The notes: generated by a model from the sequence alone, not told the origin. DNA of 64,000 nucleotides from Streptomyces poonensis (GCF_014650915.1 NZ_BMVW01000011.1:62001-126000), one strand, 5' to 3'. Shown: positions 36,533-45,582, numbered from the stretch's first letter. Numbers and translations: made by a program.

Positions 36533-37378
36533 ATGCACCTTCACTCTGGGCGACATCGGGCCTCGTGGCCGCCGCACGGCGGGCCGGACTCCCGACGGCG
36601 CCGCTTGGCGGCGCTGACCGCCGTCGTGGTGGCCGTCGCCGCCCTCCCCCTGGCCGTGGCGTCCGCGGGACCCGTCGGCGACACGGGACACACGGCCGAT
36701 CAGATGTCCGGACCCACCGGCGGGAAGGCCGGGTCCGACGAGGGCACGACGCGAGGTGACGGCGCGCGGGACGCCGCCACGCGCGACGCCGACGCGCGGG
36801 ACGGCGAGGCGCGGGACGGCGAGGCGCACGGCGACGGCGTACGCGAGGCCGGCGCGCCCGGCGGTGAGGGCGGCGCCGGTGGGCCGGCTCCCGCGGCGGC
36901 AGACGGTGGCGGACCGGGCACCGAGGACGCGTCGGCCGGTCCGGGGGCTCCCGGGCTGTTCGGTCTGGAGGACCTGGAGAGTCTGGAGCTCACCACCACC
37001 GCCCGGTGCGGTTCCGAACTGTCCTCCCCCGACGGCATCGAGGCGCAGACCTGTGTGCTGCGGCAGGACGGGGAGACCTGGGCGCGCGCCTACTACCGCA
37101 ATGCCACGGGCAAGCAGCTCAGCTCCGTGCTCAGCCTCATGAGCCCCGACGGGCGCACGGTGCGCATGCACTGCGCCGTGGGAGCGCAGGACGAGCCCGG
37201 GGTGTGCGAGACGCCCAGGCAGCGCACGGACGGCGAGCTGGAGGCGTACACGGCGGTCGCCGAGTTCGCCGCCGTACCCGGGAGCGGGCCCGAGAGCGGA
37301 ACGGGGAAGACGGGCGCCGACCCGGGACCGCTGCTTCTGCGCGCCGGGAGCAACTCCCCCTCATCAGACGCCGGTTGA
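36533..37378 (+). CDS. Secreted protein with Asp/Arg/Gly-rich low-complexity region
   Basis: A 281-residue protein. After an Arg-rich start comes a signal-like hydrophobic stretch (LAALTAVVVAVAALPLAVAS). Residues ~60-130 are low-complexity repeats of the type DADARDGEARDGEAHGDG, followed by a folded C-terminal part with two or three Cys (ARCGSELSS, TCVLR, HCAVG, GVCETP) that could form disulphides. Function unrecognised. ATG 36533 is preferred to GTG 36512 because it gives the compact signal peptide. It sits downstream of the prim-pol gene in the same direction. Confidence 0.7.
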   Translation: MHLHSGRHRASWPPHGGPDSRRRRLAALTAVVVAVAALPLAVASAGPVGDTGHTADQMSGPTGGKAGSDEGTTRGDGARDAATRDADARDGEARDGEAHGDGVREAGAPGGEGGAGGPAPAAADGGGPGTEDASAGPGAPGLFGLEDLESLELTTTARCGSELSSPDGIEAQTCVLRQDGETWARAYYRNATGKQLSSVLSLMSPDGRTVRMHCAVGAQDEPGVCETPRQRTDGELEAYTAVAEFAAVPGSGPESGTGKTGADPGPLLLRAGSNSPSSDAG

Positions 37379-37432
37379 CGTCCGGAGCGCTCCCGTACAG
37401 CGGGCCGCGTTCCGGATCCGCACATGGAAAGA

Positions 37433-37470
37433 CCCGGTTGCTGGCGACGGGGGATGCACCAGCAACCGGG
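37433..37470. terminator. Stem-loop downstream of the secreted protein gene
   Basis: Arms CCCGGTTGCTGG and CCAGCAACCGGG (12-bp perfect stem) with a 14-base loop, 55 bp after the stop at 37378. Confidence 0.55.
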
Positions 37471-37577
37471 CTACTCGAACGGTAACAAGAGATCGGCGGT
37501 TCGCAAATTCGATCTCGGCTATTCGGACAGCGATTTCCCTGCACGGACGACGAGTTGTGACAGGAGTCACCCGTTCC

Positions 37578-37625
37578 GCGGGCGCTCCGTGTGCTGACCC
37601 GTCGGTCAGCACACGGAGCGCCCGC
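37578..37625. terminator. Perfect 22-bp terminator hairpin
   Basis: A perfect 22-bp stem with tetraloop cgtc, immediately downstream of the SEC-C protein gene on the minus strand. It may serve both converging transcripts. Confidence 0.8.
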
Positions 37626-37633
37626 CCTGTGTG

Positions 37634-38623
37634 TCAGCTGAGCGTGACCTGCCGGTTGGTCAGCCCACCGCGCGCCCGGCGCTCGTCCGCGGTGAGCGGC
37701 GCGTCCGAGGCCAGCGCGGTGGTGAGGCGCTCCGCGAACTCGGCGGCCGGCTTCTCGACGTCCTCCGCGCCGACACCGCTCGGCAGGTCCCAGACCGGCA
37801 CCGTGAGGCCGTGCGCGCGGAACGAACCCACCAGGCGCGTACCCTCGCCGAGGTTCGACTGCCCGGCCGCGTGCAGCCGCGCCAGGGCGTCCAGAAGCTT
37901 CTCCTCGGCGTGCGGCATGACCCAGCGCAGATGGTTCTTCTCCGGTGTCTCGCACCAGTAGGCGGCGTCGACACCCTTGAGCTTCACGGTCGGGATGGCC
38001 GCGGCGTTGGCGCGTTCCAGGGACGCGGTGACGTCCGGCGCCGCGTTCTCCGCGTCCGGCACCCAGAATTCGAAGCCCGAGTGCACAACTGGCTCGAACG
38101 CGCCTTCGGGGTCGAGCAGATCCTGCAGTCGCGGACCGTCCACCGGGGCGCGGCGGCCCTGCACCGGAGTGCCGGGCTTCGCGGTGAGCGCGCGCTGGAG
38201 CGTGTCGGCGAGGTCGCGGCTGAGGTCGCCGGACGCCGTGTCGTTCTGCAGACCGATCAGCACCGAGCCGTCCTCGCGGCGCAGCGCGGGCCACGCCATG
38301 GGCAGCACCGTGGCGAGCGTGACCGAGGGGACGCCCTCGGGCAGCGGGTCCCGCAGCTTCAGCTCCACGGTCGCGGCGGGCACCAGCTCGCGCAGCGCGA
38401 CCCAGTCGCCCTCGCCCGGCAGGTCCTCGAAGGGACGCTGCACCAGTTCGGTCGCCGCCTGCGCGGCGGCCCGGCCGTGGCATGCCTTGTACCGGCGGCC
38501 GCTGCCGCAGGGGCAGGGTTCGCGCGCGCCGACGACCGGAATCTGCCCATCGGCGCCTGCGGCACCGGCCCCGTTCGTGGGCTGAGGCTTCCTGGCCTTC
38601 GTCTGGGGTCGCTTCTTGGCCAT
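37634..38623 (-). CDS. SEC-C motif protein (DUF5926-like)
   Basis: A 329-residue cytoplasmic protein. It starts with a very basic stretch (MAKKRPQTKARKPQP), then the SEC-C zinc motif PCPCGSGRRYKACHG near residue 37. The remainder, which I associate with the actinobacterial DUF5926 family, includes FEFWVPDAENAAPDVTASLE and AYWCETPEKNHLRWVMPH. SEC-C domains bind zinc and contact the ribosome or SecB in SecA, but the role of this family is unknown. It is a single-gene unit with its own terminator. Confidence 0.85.
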   Translation of the reverse strand: MAKKRPQTKARKPQPTNGAGAAGADGQIPVVGAREPCPCGSGRRYKACHGRAAAQAATELVQRPFEDLPGEGDWVALRELVPAATVELKLRDPLPEGVPSVTLATVLPMAWPALRREDGSVLIGLQNDTASGDLSRDLADTLQRALTAKPGTPVQGRRAPVDGPRLQDLLDPEGAFEPVVHSGFEFWVPDAENAAPDVTASLERANAAAIPTVKLKGVDAAYWCETPEKNHLRWVMPHAEEKLLDALARLHAAGQSNLGEGTRLVGSFRAHGLTVPVWDLPSGVGAEDVEKPAAEFAERLTTALASDAPLTADERRARGGLTNRQVTLS

Positions 38624-38851
38624 CGTGGGGTCTCCCGGTTACGGCTCGTCTCGTACGGGCGCGAGCCTAGCCGCTCGTACGACGACCGACGGGACCCTGT
38701 GGACAACGCACCGAGTCGTCCCGGAACAGGTGGTTCGCGCGGGGCCGTACCGACCGCGGGCACGCGGGGCGCCGAATGCTTTTCGGCCGGGAAGCCGTGT
38801 CCTTAACGGATGTCGCGTCCGCGGATCGGACCTGAGAGGCTCTTCGAGGCG

Positions 38852-39394
38852 CTAATTCAGGTCCTCGAACGCGTCTGCGAAATCCAGGTCGGGCAGCGCG
38901 GGCACCGACGGGGCCATCACGCGGGAGGTGAAGTCGTCGCGGCCACGCGTGCGGTAGGCGTCGTCATGGACGACCACCCACACCGTGACCTCGCCACAGA
39001 CGTCGTTCCGGACGCCCCAGTCCTCGGCCAGCGTCGTGATGATGTTCAGCCCACGGCCGCCGCGCGCGGTGACCGAGGGCGTGGACGGAACCGGGCTCGT
39101 CGGACCACCCCCGTCCGTCACCTCGACGGTGAGACGCCCCGATCTGTCCACACGCCATGCGGCGCGTACGTCCCCGTCGCCCGCCAGCGCGTTGCCCAGT
39201 GGCCTGCCGTGTTTGCAGGCGTTGCTGAGTAGTTCGGAAAGGATCAATACGGCATCGTCGATGACCGTTTCAGCCACACCGCCAGTGCGCAATTGATCAC
39301 GCATCCGGTGTCTCGCCTTACCCACGCCCGCAGGGCCATGGGGTACGGCCATGCTCGACGACGTGGGCACCTCCTGTGCCACCACCAACGCCAC
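38852..39394 (-). CDS. Anti-sigma-type ATP-binding protein
   Basis: A 180-residue HATPase_c_2 protein: KARHRMRDQLRTGGV, N-box ILSELLSNACKHGRPLG, VEVTDGGGPTSP and ARGGRGLNIITTLAEDWGV. It resembles the many Streptomyces RsbW-like regulators. The start is set by AAGGAGG (39403-39409) eight bases before GTG 39394; ATG 39481 lacks a ribosome site. No partner gene is adjacent. It is the second of its kind in the window after 28053-28505. Confidence 0.87.
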   Translation of the reverse strand: MALVVAQEVPTSSSMAVPHGPAGVGKARHRMRDQLRTGGVAETVIDDAVLILSELLSNACKHGRPLGNALAGDGDVRAAWRVDRSGRLTVEVTDGGGPTSPVPSTPSVTARGGRGLNIITTLAEDWGVRNDVCGEVTVWVVVHDDAYRTRGRDDFTSRVMAPSVPALPDLDFADAFEDLN

Positions 39395-39784
39395 CCCCGA
39401 GACCTCCTTCGCCCCACGCCACGGTGTGAATGCCCCATTGGACTGGACTGGAAACCGGCCAGTCGCCGACCGCTGACGCACTCGTAACGATCAAATACGG
39501 GCTGAACGCGCCGGTGCACTCCCCGTAATGACGTGGCCCGGTGTGCGAGCCGTTGTGTTGTTTCACGGGCGCTTTGCCGGGCTTCTCAGTGGCTTTTCGG
39601 TGGCTTCTCGGTACCTCTCAGTGCTTCTCGGTGGCTTTCCGGGAAGTCGCGGTTCGGCCGTACGGCGAGCGAATGATGTGACCGGCTCACCGGTCACATA
39701 CCGGTGAGCCGGTGATCGACGGGCGACCGGTGAGCGACCGGCGGGTGATCAATCGGCGGCCGGAAGCCGTCGTGGCTCAGCGGC
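39395..39784. other. Intergenic region with imperfect direct repeats
   Basis: A gene-free stretch. About 39586-39650 holds four imperfect copies of a GGCTTCTCGGT-like unit, and the terminator-like hairpin described at 39681-39713 follows. The left end should hold the promoter of the ATP-binding gene. Confidence 0.5.
39681..39713. terminator. Perfect 14-bp hairpin downstream of the phosphodiesterase gene
   Basis: ACCGGCTCACCGGT, loop cacat, and its exact complement; it lies 72 bp past the stop of the minus-strand gene at 39785. Confidence 0.65.
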
Positions 39785-40594
39785 TCAGCGGCCCAGCTGG
39801 CGCAGCACCGCGCGCGGGCGGTTGGTGATGATGGCGTCGATCCCCAGGTCGACACAGAGGCCGACGTCCTGTGGCTCGTTCACGGTCCACACGTGCACCT
39901 GGTGACCGGCTTGTTTCAGGCGCTGGATGTACGCGGGATGGTTGCGCACGATCCGGATCGAGGGGCCCGCGATCCGGACACCCGCAGGCAGCCGTCCGTC
40001 GCGCAGCCGGGGGGAGACGAACTGCGACAGGTGGACCGTGGGCAGCGTCGGCGACGCGGCCCGGACGCGGTGCAGCGAACGCGCCGAGAAGCTCATGATC
40101 CGTACCCGGGACCGGTCGGGCGACTCCGGGGAGTCCAGGCCGAACCGCTTCAGCAGGACCAGCAGCCGCTCCTCCACCTGGCCCGCCCAGCGCGTCGGAT
40201 GCTTGGTCTCGATGGCGAGCTCCACCGGGCGGCCCGCGTCGCCGACCAGTTCGAGAAGGCGTTCCAGGGTGAGGACGGAGGTGTCCTGCCGGTCCTCGGG
40301 CCGGTGCTCCCAGTCGGGCGCCTCCTCTCGGTTCTTCCAGGAGCCGAAGTCGAGGGCGGCCAGTTCGGCGAGCTCCAGCGCGGAGACCGCGCCGCGGCCG
40401 TTGGAGGTGCGATTGACGCGGCGGTCGTGCACACAGACGAGATGGCCGTCCGCGGTCAGCCGCACATCGCACTCGAGGGCGTCCGCACCGTCCTCGATCG
40501 CCTTCTTGTAAGCGGCCAGGGTGTGTTCGGGCGCCTCCTCGGAGGCACCGCGGTGGGCGACGACCTGGATCGGGTGCTGTCGTGCGTGGGTCAC
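39785..40594 (-). CDS. Glycerophosphodiester phosphodiesterase
   Basis: A 269-residue GDPD-family enzyme of the TIM-barrel type. VVAHRGASEEAPEHTLAAY carries the first catalytic His and Arg, and ALECDVRLTADGHLVCVHD carries the metal-binding acids and the second His. VELAIETKHP and VWTVNEPQD complete the barrel. It hydrolyses deacylated phospholipids to glycerol 3-phosphate and an alcohol. With no signal peptide it should be cytoplasmic. GTG 40594 begins just before the barrel; longer frames are non-coding in character. Confidence 0.92.
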   Translation of the reverse strand: MTHARQHPIQVVAHRGASEEAPEHTLAAYKKAIEDGADALECDVRLTADGHLVCVHDRRVNRTSNGRGAVSALELAELAALDFGSWKNREEAPDWEHRPEDRQDTSVLTLERLLELVGDAGRPVELAIETKHPTRWAGQVEERLLVLLKRFGLDSPESPDRSRVRIMSFSARSLHRVRAASPTLPTVHLSQFVSPRLRDGRLPAGVRIAGPSIRIVRNHPAYIQRLKQAGHQVHVWTVNEPQDVGLCVDLGIDAIITNRPRAVLRQLGR

Positions 40595-40865
40595 CGCGTC
40601 ATGGTGCCATCGGGAAGGGCTGCGCAGCGGGGCGAGAGTCCGGAGAGATATCAGATTTGTCGGACAGGTCAGACATAAAGAGTGACCCTGTACCCACAGC
40701 CACTGCTTATGGTGCTCTGACGGTGCATGGGAAAAGCTGACGGCATACAAAAGCACAAGACGTACGCATGCACAGAGCCCAGCTTCATGGCGCGGACCGT
40801 CGAAGCATGATTGAGCATGACCGGATGCGACTGAGAACAACCGCCGTGGATCGAGGAGAAGAGCT

Positions 40866-42515
40866 GTGAGCACCGAGAACGAGGGCACCGCGGTACCTCC
40901 CGCCCCGTCCGCACCCCCTGTGCCGGTGGAATCTCCCTCTGCCTCCGAGCCTGCTCAGGCACACGGGACCGACGCCCCCGCTCCGGCCGCGGCCGAGCAG
41001 GGCACCCCGGCGGGTCCGTACCCGACGATGCCGCTGAACCCCCCGCCGGCTCCCCAGCAGGACGCCGTCCCCGCCGTGGCACCGGCGTACGCGTCCGCCG
41101 CGGACCAGGGCGGGACCGGCCACGGCCATGACCGGCAGGCGGCGGGCGACCGGAGTGCCCAGCTCGGTCAGGCGACGGACAGCGGGCAGACCGCCCGGAG
41201 CGGTCAGGGTTACGCGCCCTCTCCGGAGGCCTCCACCGCTCCGCCGCCGGCATCGCCGTCCGGGGAATTCGGCTCGTCCGCCCACGCCGGCTGGCCGCCT
41301 CCGCCGCCCGCCACCCCGTCGTACGCGGACGGCGGCGGTTCCGGGGCGGGGGCGGGCTGGGGAGCCGCCGCTCAGCAGTCCACCCCGAAGCCCCGCGGCA
41401 AGCGCGGCGGCCTGCTCGCCGCGATCCTCGTGGCCGCCCTCGTCGCGGGCGGGGTCGGCGGCGGCATCGGCTACACGCTGGCCGACCGCAACGACGGCGC
41501 CGGCGGTTCCACCACGGTCTCCGCCTCCCAGAGCGGCGGCGACCTCAAGCGCGCCTCCGGCACGGTCGCCGCCGTGGCCGGCAAGGCGCTGCCCAGCACG
41601 GTCACCATCGAGGCCGAGAGCAGCAGCGGCGAGGGCGGCACCGGCACCGGCTTCGTCTTCGACAAGCAGGGCCACATCGTCACCAACAACCACGTGGTGG
41701 CGGGCGCCGTCGACGGCGGCCAGCTCAGCGCCACCTTCCCCGACGGCAAGAAGTACGAGGCCGAGGTCGTCGGCAACGCGCAGGGCTACGACGTGGCGGT
41801 CATCAAGCTGAAGAACGCCCCGTCGGATCTGAAGCCCCTGACCCTCGGCGACTCCGACAAGGTGGCCGTCGGCGACTCGACGATCGCGATCGGCGCCCCC
41901 TTCGGCCTGTCGAACACGGTGACCACGGGCATCATCAGCGCGAAGAACCGCCCGGTGGCCTCCAGCGACGGCAGCTCCAGCAGCAAGGCGTCGTACATGA
42001 GCGCCCTGCAGACGGACGCCTCGATCAACCCCGGCAACTCCGGCGGCCCGCTCCTGGACGCGCAGGGCAATGTGATCGGCATCAACTCCGCGATCCAGTC
42101 CGCGAGCAACGGCCTCGGCGGCACCGGCCAGGCGGGCTCGATCGGCCTGGGCTTCGCCATCCCGATCAACCAGGCGAAGAACGTCGCCCAGCAGCTGATC
42201 AGGACGGGCGAGCCGGTCTACCCGGTGATCGGAGCCTCTGTCTCCCTCGAGGAGGGAACGGGCGGTGCGAAGATCACCGACCAGGGCGAGGGCGGTGCAG
42301 AATCGATCACTCCGGGCGGCCCCGCGGACAAGGCGGGCCTGCAGTCGGGCGACGTCATCACCAAGCTCGACGACACCCCGATCGACAGTGGTCCCACCCT
42401 CATCGGCCAGATCTGGACCCACGAGCCCGGCGACAAGGTGACCCTCACCTACACCCGCGACGGCAAGACGAGCACGGCCGAGGTCACCCTGGGCCAGCGC
42501 GAGGGCGACAGCTAA
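40866..42515 (+). CDS. HtrA/DegP-type membrane-anchored serine protease with PDZ domain
   Basis: A 549-residue protein. The first ~175 residues are cytoplasmic, Pro/Ala/Gln-rich and disordered; one transmembrane helix follows (LLAAILVAALVAGGVGGGIG). The trypsin-like domain has catalytic His in VTNNHVV, Asp in YDVAVIKL and Ser in NPGNSGGPLL. A C-terminal PDZ domain (~455-545) contains GPADKAGLQSGDVITKLDD. It is expected to degrade misfolded exported proteins at the outer face of the membrane. GAGGAGAAG precedes GTG 40866. Upstream signals were not identified. Confidence 0.94.
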   Translation: MSTENEGTAVPPAPSAPPVPVESPSASEPAQAHGTDAPAPAAAEQGTPAGPYPTMPLNPPPAPQQDAVPAVAPAYASAADQGGTGHGHDRQAAGDRSAQLGQATDSGQTARSGQGYAPSPEASTAPPPASPSGEFGSSAHAGWPPPPPATPSYADGGGSGAGAGWGAAAQQSTPKPRGKRGGLLAAILVAALVAGGVGGGIGYTLADRNDGAGGSTTVSASQSGGDLKRASGTVAAVAGKALPSTVTIEAESSSGEGGTGTGFVFDKQGHIVTNNHVVAGAVDGGQLSATFPDGKKYEAEVVGNAQGYDVAVIKLKNAPSDLKPLTLGDSDKVAVGDSTIAIGAPFGLSNTVTTGIISAKNRPVASSDGSSSSKASYMSALQTDASINPGNSGGPLLDAQGNVIGINSAIQSASNGLGGTGQAGSIGLGFAIPINQAKNVAQQLIRTGEPVYPVIGASVSLEEGTGGAKITDQGEGGAESITPGGPADKAGLQSGDVITKLDDTPIDSGPTLIGQIWTHEPGDKVTLTYTRDGKTSTAEVTLGQREGDS

Positions 42516-42536
42516 CGGTTAGTCTTGTCCCGCGCG

Positions 42537-42552
42537 CCCCGCAATCGCGGGG
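42537..42552. terminator. Short hairpin after the protease gene
   Basis: CCCCGC-aatc-GCGGGG, 22 bp past the stop and just before the tRNA. A short but very stable stem. Confidence 0.4.
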
Positions 42553-42559
42553 TGTGCGG

Positions 42560-42644
42560 GGTGGGTTGCCCGAGCGGCCTAAGGGAACGGTCTTGAAAAC
42601 CGTCGTGGCGCGAGTCACCGTGGGTTCGAATCCCACACCCACCG
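42560..42644 (+). tRNA. tRNA-Ser (anticodon UGA)
   Basis: An 85-nt tRNA folded by eye. The acceptor GGTGGGT pairs with ACCCACC (42637-42643) and the discriminator is G. The anticodon stem is ACGGT/ACCGT with anticodon TGA at 42594-42596, a long variable arm (GTGGCGCGAGTCACC region) is typical of class II tRNA-Ser, and the T arm is GTGGG/CCCAC. CCA is not encoded. Its 3' half is the attachment site of the integrated element, which restores a complete gene. Confidence 0.96.
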
Positions 42645-42645
42645 C
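42588..42645. other. attL: attL (tRNA-internal attachment core)
   Basis: The 58 bp from the anticodon stem to the base after the discriminator are repeated at 60005-60062 with a single G/A difference in the T loop. Confidence 0.9.
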
Positions 42646-42669
42646 CGCAGCTCAGCATGAGAGCAGGTC

Positions 42670-42704
42670 AGAAGGGGTGTCCCCCGTTAAGGGACACCCC
42701 TTCT
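42670..42704. terminator. Perfect 14-bp terminator hairpin after tRNA-Ser
   Basis: AGAAGGGGTGTCCC and its perfect complement around ccgttaa, brought in with the element. Confidence 0.75.
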
Positions 42705-42863
42705 GCGTTCAACCTGTCTCACCCTGACCCGCGTTGTCCCACCGTCGACCAGCGTGTGTGGCCAAGCTGTGGCCAGACGGTGGGCGCCATAACGGCTGGT
42801 CAGCCGCCGTCTGCGAGGGCGGCGTCAATCATCTGGTTGGACACCGACTGTCGTCCGCGGAGG
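42697..42863. repeat. Diverged copy of the integrase 3' end and its flank
   Basis: About 165 bp are closely similar to 43804-43958, which is the 3' end of the intact integrase plus its downstream flank. Shared text includes GGGCGCCATAACGGCTGGTC and the final integrase codons. Similarity stops abruptly after CCGCGGAGG. It is the scar of a second integrase copy. Confidence 0.85.
42800..42863 (-). pseudogene. Integrase remnant: last ~20 codons only
   Basis: Read on the minus strand this encodes RGRQSVSNQMIDAALADGG and a stop, matching the end of the intact integrase (RGHQSVSNQMIDAALADGG). Everything upstream of these codons is lost. Confidence 0.85.
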
Positions 42864-43058
42864 CGCTGCAGAACCCGTCACGCCAACCGTGGAAGCGGGG
42901 CCCGTGCAATTCGGCTTTGGGTGCTGGAGGAAAGATCGCTCACAAGCGATGACTTTGCTCCGGAGCAGGAGTCTTCCTCATGATCGCCCGTGCCGGACGC
43001 CCACCTGGTCCGGCACGGGGAGATAGAGGCCACGATCTGTAACAGGAGACCTGCCCGT

Positions 43059-43724
43059 ATGACTGATCCGAAGCTGACAGCTGACCGTAGCCGTGGAGCC
43101 GCGGTCTGGCCCTTGATCCGCACTGAGCGAGCGGCGCTGGCGGCCGATGTTGGAGATCTGACGGCCGAGCAGTGGGCGACGCCGTCGTTGTGCTCCGGTT
43201 TGACGGTACGTGAGGTGCTGGCGCATCTCACCGCGGGTGCGAGCCTGAACACCGTGCGCTGGCTGGCGGGAGTGATCCGCTGCCGGTTCGACTTCGACAA
43301 GCAGGTGGCCATGCGGCTGGCCGAGCAGCTGGGCACTACTCCGGCTGAGACCCTTGAGCTGTTCCGGCATATCGTCCCGAGCGAGACCAAGCCTCCCTTG
43401 CCTGCCATCGCCATGCTGGGCGAGACGATCGTGCACGGAGAAGACATCCGGCGCCCCCTGGGCCTCCGTCGTGACTATCCGATCGAGGTCGTCACGCTGG
43501 TGGCCGAGTATTACCGGGGCTCGGATCTCGTGGTTGTTGCCAAGGGACGTATCGGTGGACTAAAGCTCGTCGCGGATGACGGTCCGTTCACGACCGGTTC
43601 CGGACCGCGTGTGTCCGGCCCCACCTTGGCATTGGTGATGGCCATGACCGGACGCGAGATGTACTGCGACGACCTCGACGGCGACGGTGTGGAACTGCTG
43701 CGCAGCCGCTGCGGGCCGGCGTGA
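43059..43724 (+). CDS. Maleylpyruvate isomerase-family (DinB-like) mycothiol-dependent protein
   Basis: A 221-residue four-helix-bundle protein. EWPLIRTERAALAADVGDL-like start, LTAEQWATPSLCSGLTVREVLAHLTAG, and MLGETIVHGEDIRRPLGL with its conserved His are features of the TIGR03083/TIGR03086 families, which often use mycothiol. The substrate is unknown. ATG 43059 follows AGGAGA. It lies between the intact integrase and the remnant integrase end, so it is probably cargo of an earlier element or captured chromosomal DNA. Confidence 0.82.
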   Translation: MTDPKLTADRSRGAAVWPLIRTERAALAADVGDLTAEQWATPSLCSGLTVREVLAHLTAGASLNTVRWLAGVIRCRFDFDKQVAMRLAEQLGTTPAETLELFRHIVPSETKPPLPAIAMLGETIVHGEDIRRPLGLRRDYPIEVVTLVAEYYRGSDLVVVAKGRIGGLKLVADDGPFTTGSGPRVSGPTLALVMAMTGREMYCDDLDGDGVELLRSRCGPA

Positions 43725-43894
43725 TCTGTTGTCGTGGGCGTCCTGACCGGCTCCCCGGCCCAGTGGCTGTGGCGATGCCGGGGCGACCTGCCGTGGATGG
43801 TCCCCCTTCTGGGTTTAGCCTCTCTCACTCTGCCCCGCGTTGGCCCACCGTCGATCAGCGTCTGTGGCCAGACGGTGGGCGCCATAACGGCTGG

Positions 43895-45286
43895 TCAGCC
43901 GCCGTCTGCGAGGGCGGCATCGATCATTTGGTTGGACACCGACTGGTGCCCGCGGAGGATCTTCGCGTAGAAGCGCCACAGGACGGCCGGACTGTGCCCG
44001 GCCCGCCGTGCCACCTCTACCGGGTCGACCCCGGCTTTGATCCAGAGGGAGACGCCGGCGTGCCGCAGTGAGTAGGGCACCTCGGCGAGTGGCGTCTCCG
44101 CCTCCTCTGGGGTGAGCGCCGCTTCCCGGGCCTTCTGCCACAGCTCGGCGTACTCGGTGGATCGGACACGGCCACCACGAGCGGCCCTGAAGAGTCGTCC
44201 GTCCTCTGCCGTGCCGAACTCCTCGAGGTGCGCCCGCAGCATCGAGACGAGCACGGGAGGAATGGGTACGGGGCGGGTCGCCTTGCGGGCTCGCCGCTTC
44301 AACCCGCGCTCCTCGAAGGAACGGCCGTCGTCGGTCCACCCGGAGCCGACCTCGGGGCGGCTCTGCGTGAGTACCAACTCCCCCCAGCCCTGCGCCGGTA
44401 GCTTGCAATTCCGGCGTGCCAGGGAGGCCACCTCGGACGGCCGCATGGCGGCGTAGTACAGGCAGCCGAAGAAGGCGTGAAGGTGGCGACCGCGGGCGCT
44501 GGCGTCGCGCACGGCGTTCAGCAGCGCGCGAGCCTGCTGCGGACCGGGCACGTACTGGAAGTCGACTTCGTCCGTGGTGTCGGGCGCGGCCCAGTCGACG
44601 CGTCCGAGGGGGTTGGCCGGCAGTACGTCGCGCTCGACGGCGTATCGCAGAGCGTTGCTGAGGACCATGCGCTTGCGCCGCACGGTGTTGGTAGCGGCCG
44701 GCTTGCCGTCGAGCCGTCGTGACAGCGCGGTCAGGGCCCGGCGCAGGTTGTCCGACTCGGCTACGTCAATCATCTTGAGCGAGACGCCCGCGACCCAATC
44801 GAGGGCGCGGCGCACCTCACCGGGGACTTCGCCCCCGGCGTCCTTCAGCGCCTTGTGCTCGCCGTCGTCTGTGCGCGTCACTCGGAACGCCCACGCTCCC
44901 AGCGCGCCTCGCAGCACGCTCGGCTCCGGTCCACCACGAGACGTGGACACCAATGCAATGGTCAGAGCCGTCAGGGCTTCGGCGATGCTCGCCCGATGCT
45001 TGGCCGATGCGTGTGGCCACTTCATCAGCGCGTACGCGCACGCGTGCTCGTACCACGTGGGCGATGTCGACTCGCGGAGCTCCGAGGCGGGTAGTCCCGT
45101 GGCCACGTCGAACGCCTCGCCGGCACGGGCCGCGGTGAGCAGCTTCGCCCGGCGTGCGTCCGCGAGCGTCTTGGTGGCGAACGGCTGTTGATGGACCTTG
45201 CCCGCAACCGTCCACCGCACCTGGAAGGGAGCCGCCTTACTGTCGCGGCGCCTGATTCCCCAGATACGGACGTTGTAGCTCTTCAC
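43895..45286 (-). CDS. int: Tyrosine recombinase (AICE integrase)
   Basis: A 463-residue site-specific recombinase. The N-terminal arm-binding part has IRRRDSKAAPFQVRWTVAGK; the central core-binding SAM-like domain follows. The catalytic domain has the first Arg in MRPSEVASL, the HxxR box in YSLRHAGVS, RRAGHS, and the nucleophile Tyr440 in LWRFYAKIL, so it looks active. It recombines attP with tRNA-Ser attB. GTG 45286 is preceded by GAGGTGATC. The gene ends ~1.25 kb from attL because foreign DNA now lies between them. Confidence 0.95.
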   Translation of the reverse strand: MKSYNVRIWGIRRRDSKAAPFQVRWTVAGKVHQQPFATKTLADARRAKLLTAARAGEAFDVATGLPASELRESTSPTWYEHACAYALMKWPHASAKHRASIAEALTALTIALVSTSRGGPEPSVLRGALGAWAFRVTRTDDGEHKALKDAGGEVPGEVRRALDWVAGVSLKMIDVAESDNLRRALTALSRRLDGKPAATNTVRRKRMVLSNALRYAVERDVLPANPLGRVDWAAPDTTDEVDFQYVPGPQQARALLNAVRDASARGRHLHAFFGCLYYAAMRPSEVASLARRNCKLPAQGWGELVLTQSRPEVGSGWTDDGRSFEERGLKRRARKATRPVPIPPVLVSMLRAHLEEFGTAEDGRLFRAARGGRVRSTEYAELWQKAREAALTPEEAETPLAEVPYSLRHAGVSLWIKAGVDPVEVARRAGHSPAVLWRFYAKILRGHQSVSNQMIDAALADGG

Positions 45287-45351
45287 TGATCACCTCATGG
45301 GAGAGGGGCCGCCGACAGCGGCCCCTCTTGGTGTTGGACGGACGGGACGAG

Positions 45352-45543
45352 TCAGGCGGCGGCGCGCTCCCCGCAGCGCTCCCACCACTGGTCCAGGTCA
45401 GCGCGGCTGACGCGGAGCTGGCCGTTGGGGAGCTTCTGGAGGCGGGGAGCCTGGCCGCGAGCGCGCATGCGGTAGAAGGCGGCGCGGCTCATCTGGATCT
45501 CGGTGAGGACTTCGGACAGCTTCAGCATCTGGGGGCGGGCCAC
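45352..45543 (-). CDS. xis: Excisionase-like helix-turn-helix protein
   Basis: A 63-residue MerR/Xis-like winged-helix protein: MLKLSEVLTEIQMSRAAFYR is the DNA-reading helix and LPNGQLRVSRADLDQWWERC is the wing and following helix. In related elements the gene immediately before int is the recombination directionality factor. GTG 45543 is chosen because AAGGAG lies seven bases before it; 65 bp separate it from int, so the two are probably co-expressed. Confidence 0.87.
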   Translation of the reverse strand: MARPQMLKLSEVLTEIQMSRAAFYRMRARGQAPRLQKLPNGQLRVSRADLDQWWERCGERAAA

Positions 45544-45582
45544 GGTGCCACTCCTTGCTTCGGTCTCTCTTCTGAGGGATCC

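Noticed and set aside
39551..39570. A fifth parS site (text ttgtttcacgggcg)
   Set aside because: Only the left half matches; the palindrome is not completed.
43725..43894. An additional attL between the two integrase ends
   Set aside because: No tRNA-Ser core sequence is present between 42863 and 43895, so the two integrase ends are not explained by simple intact tandem elements.
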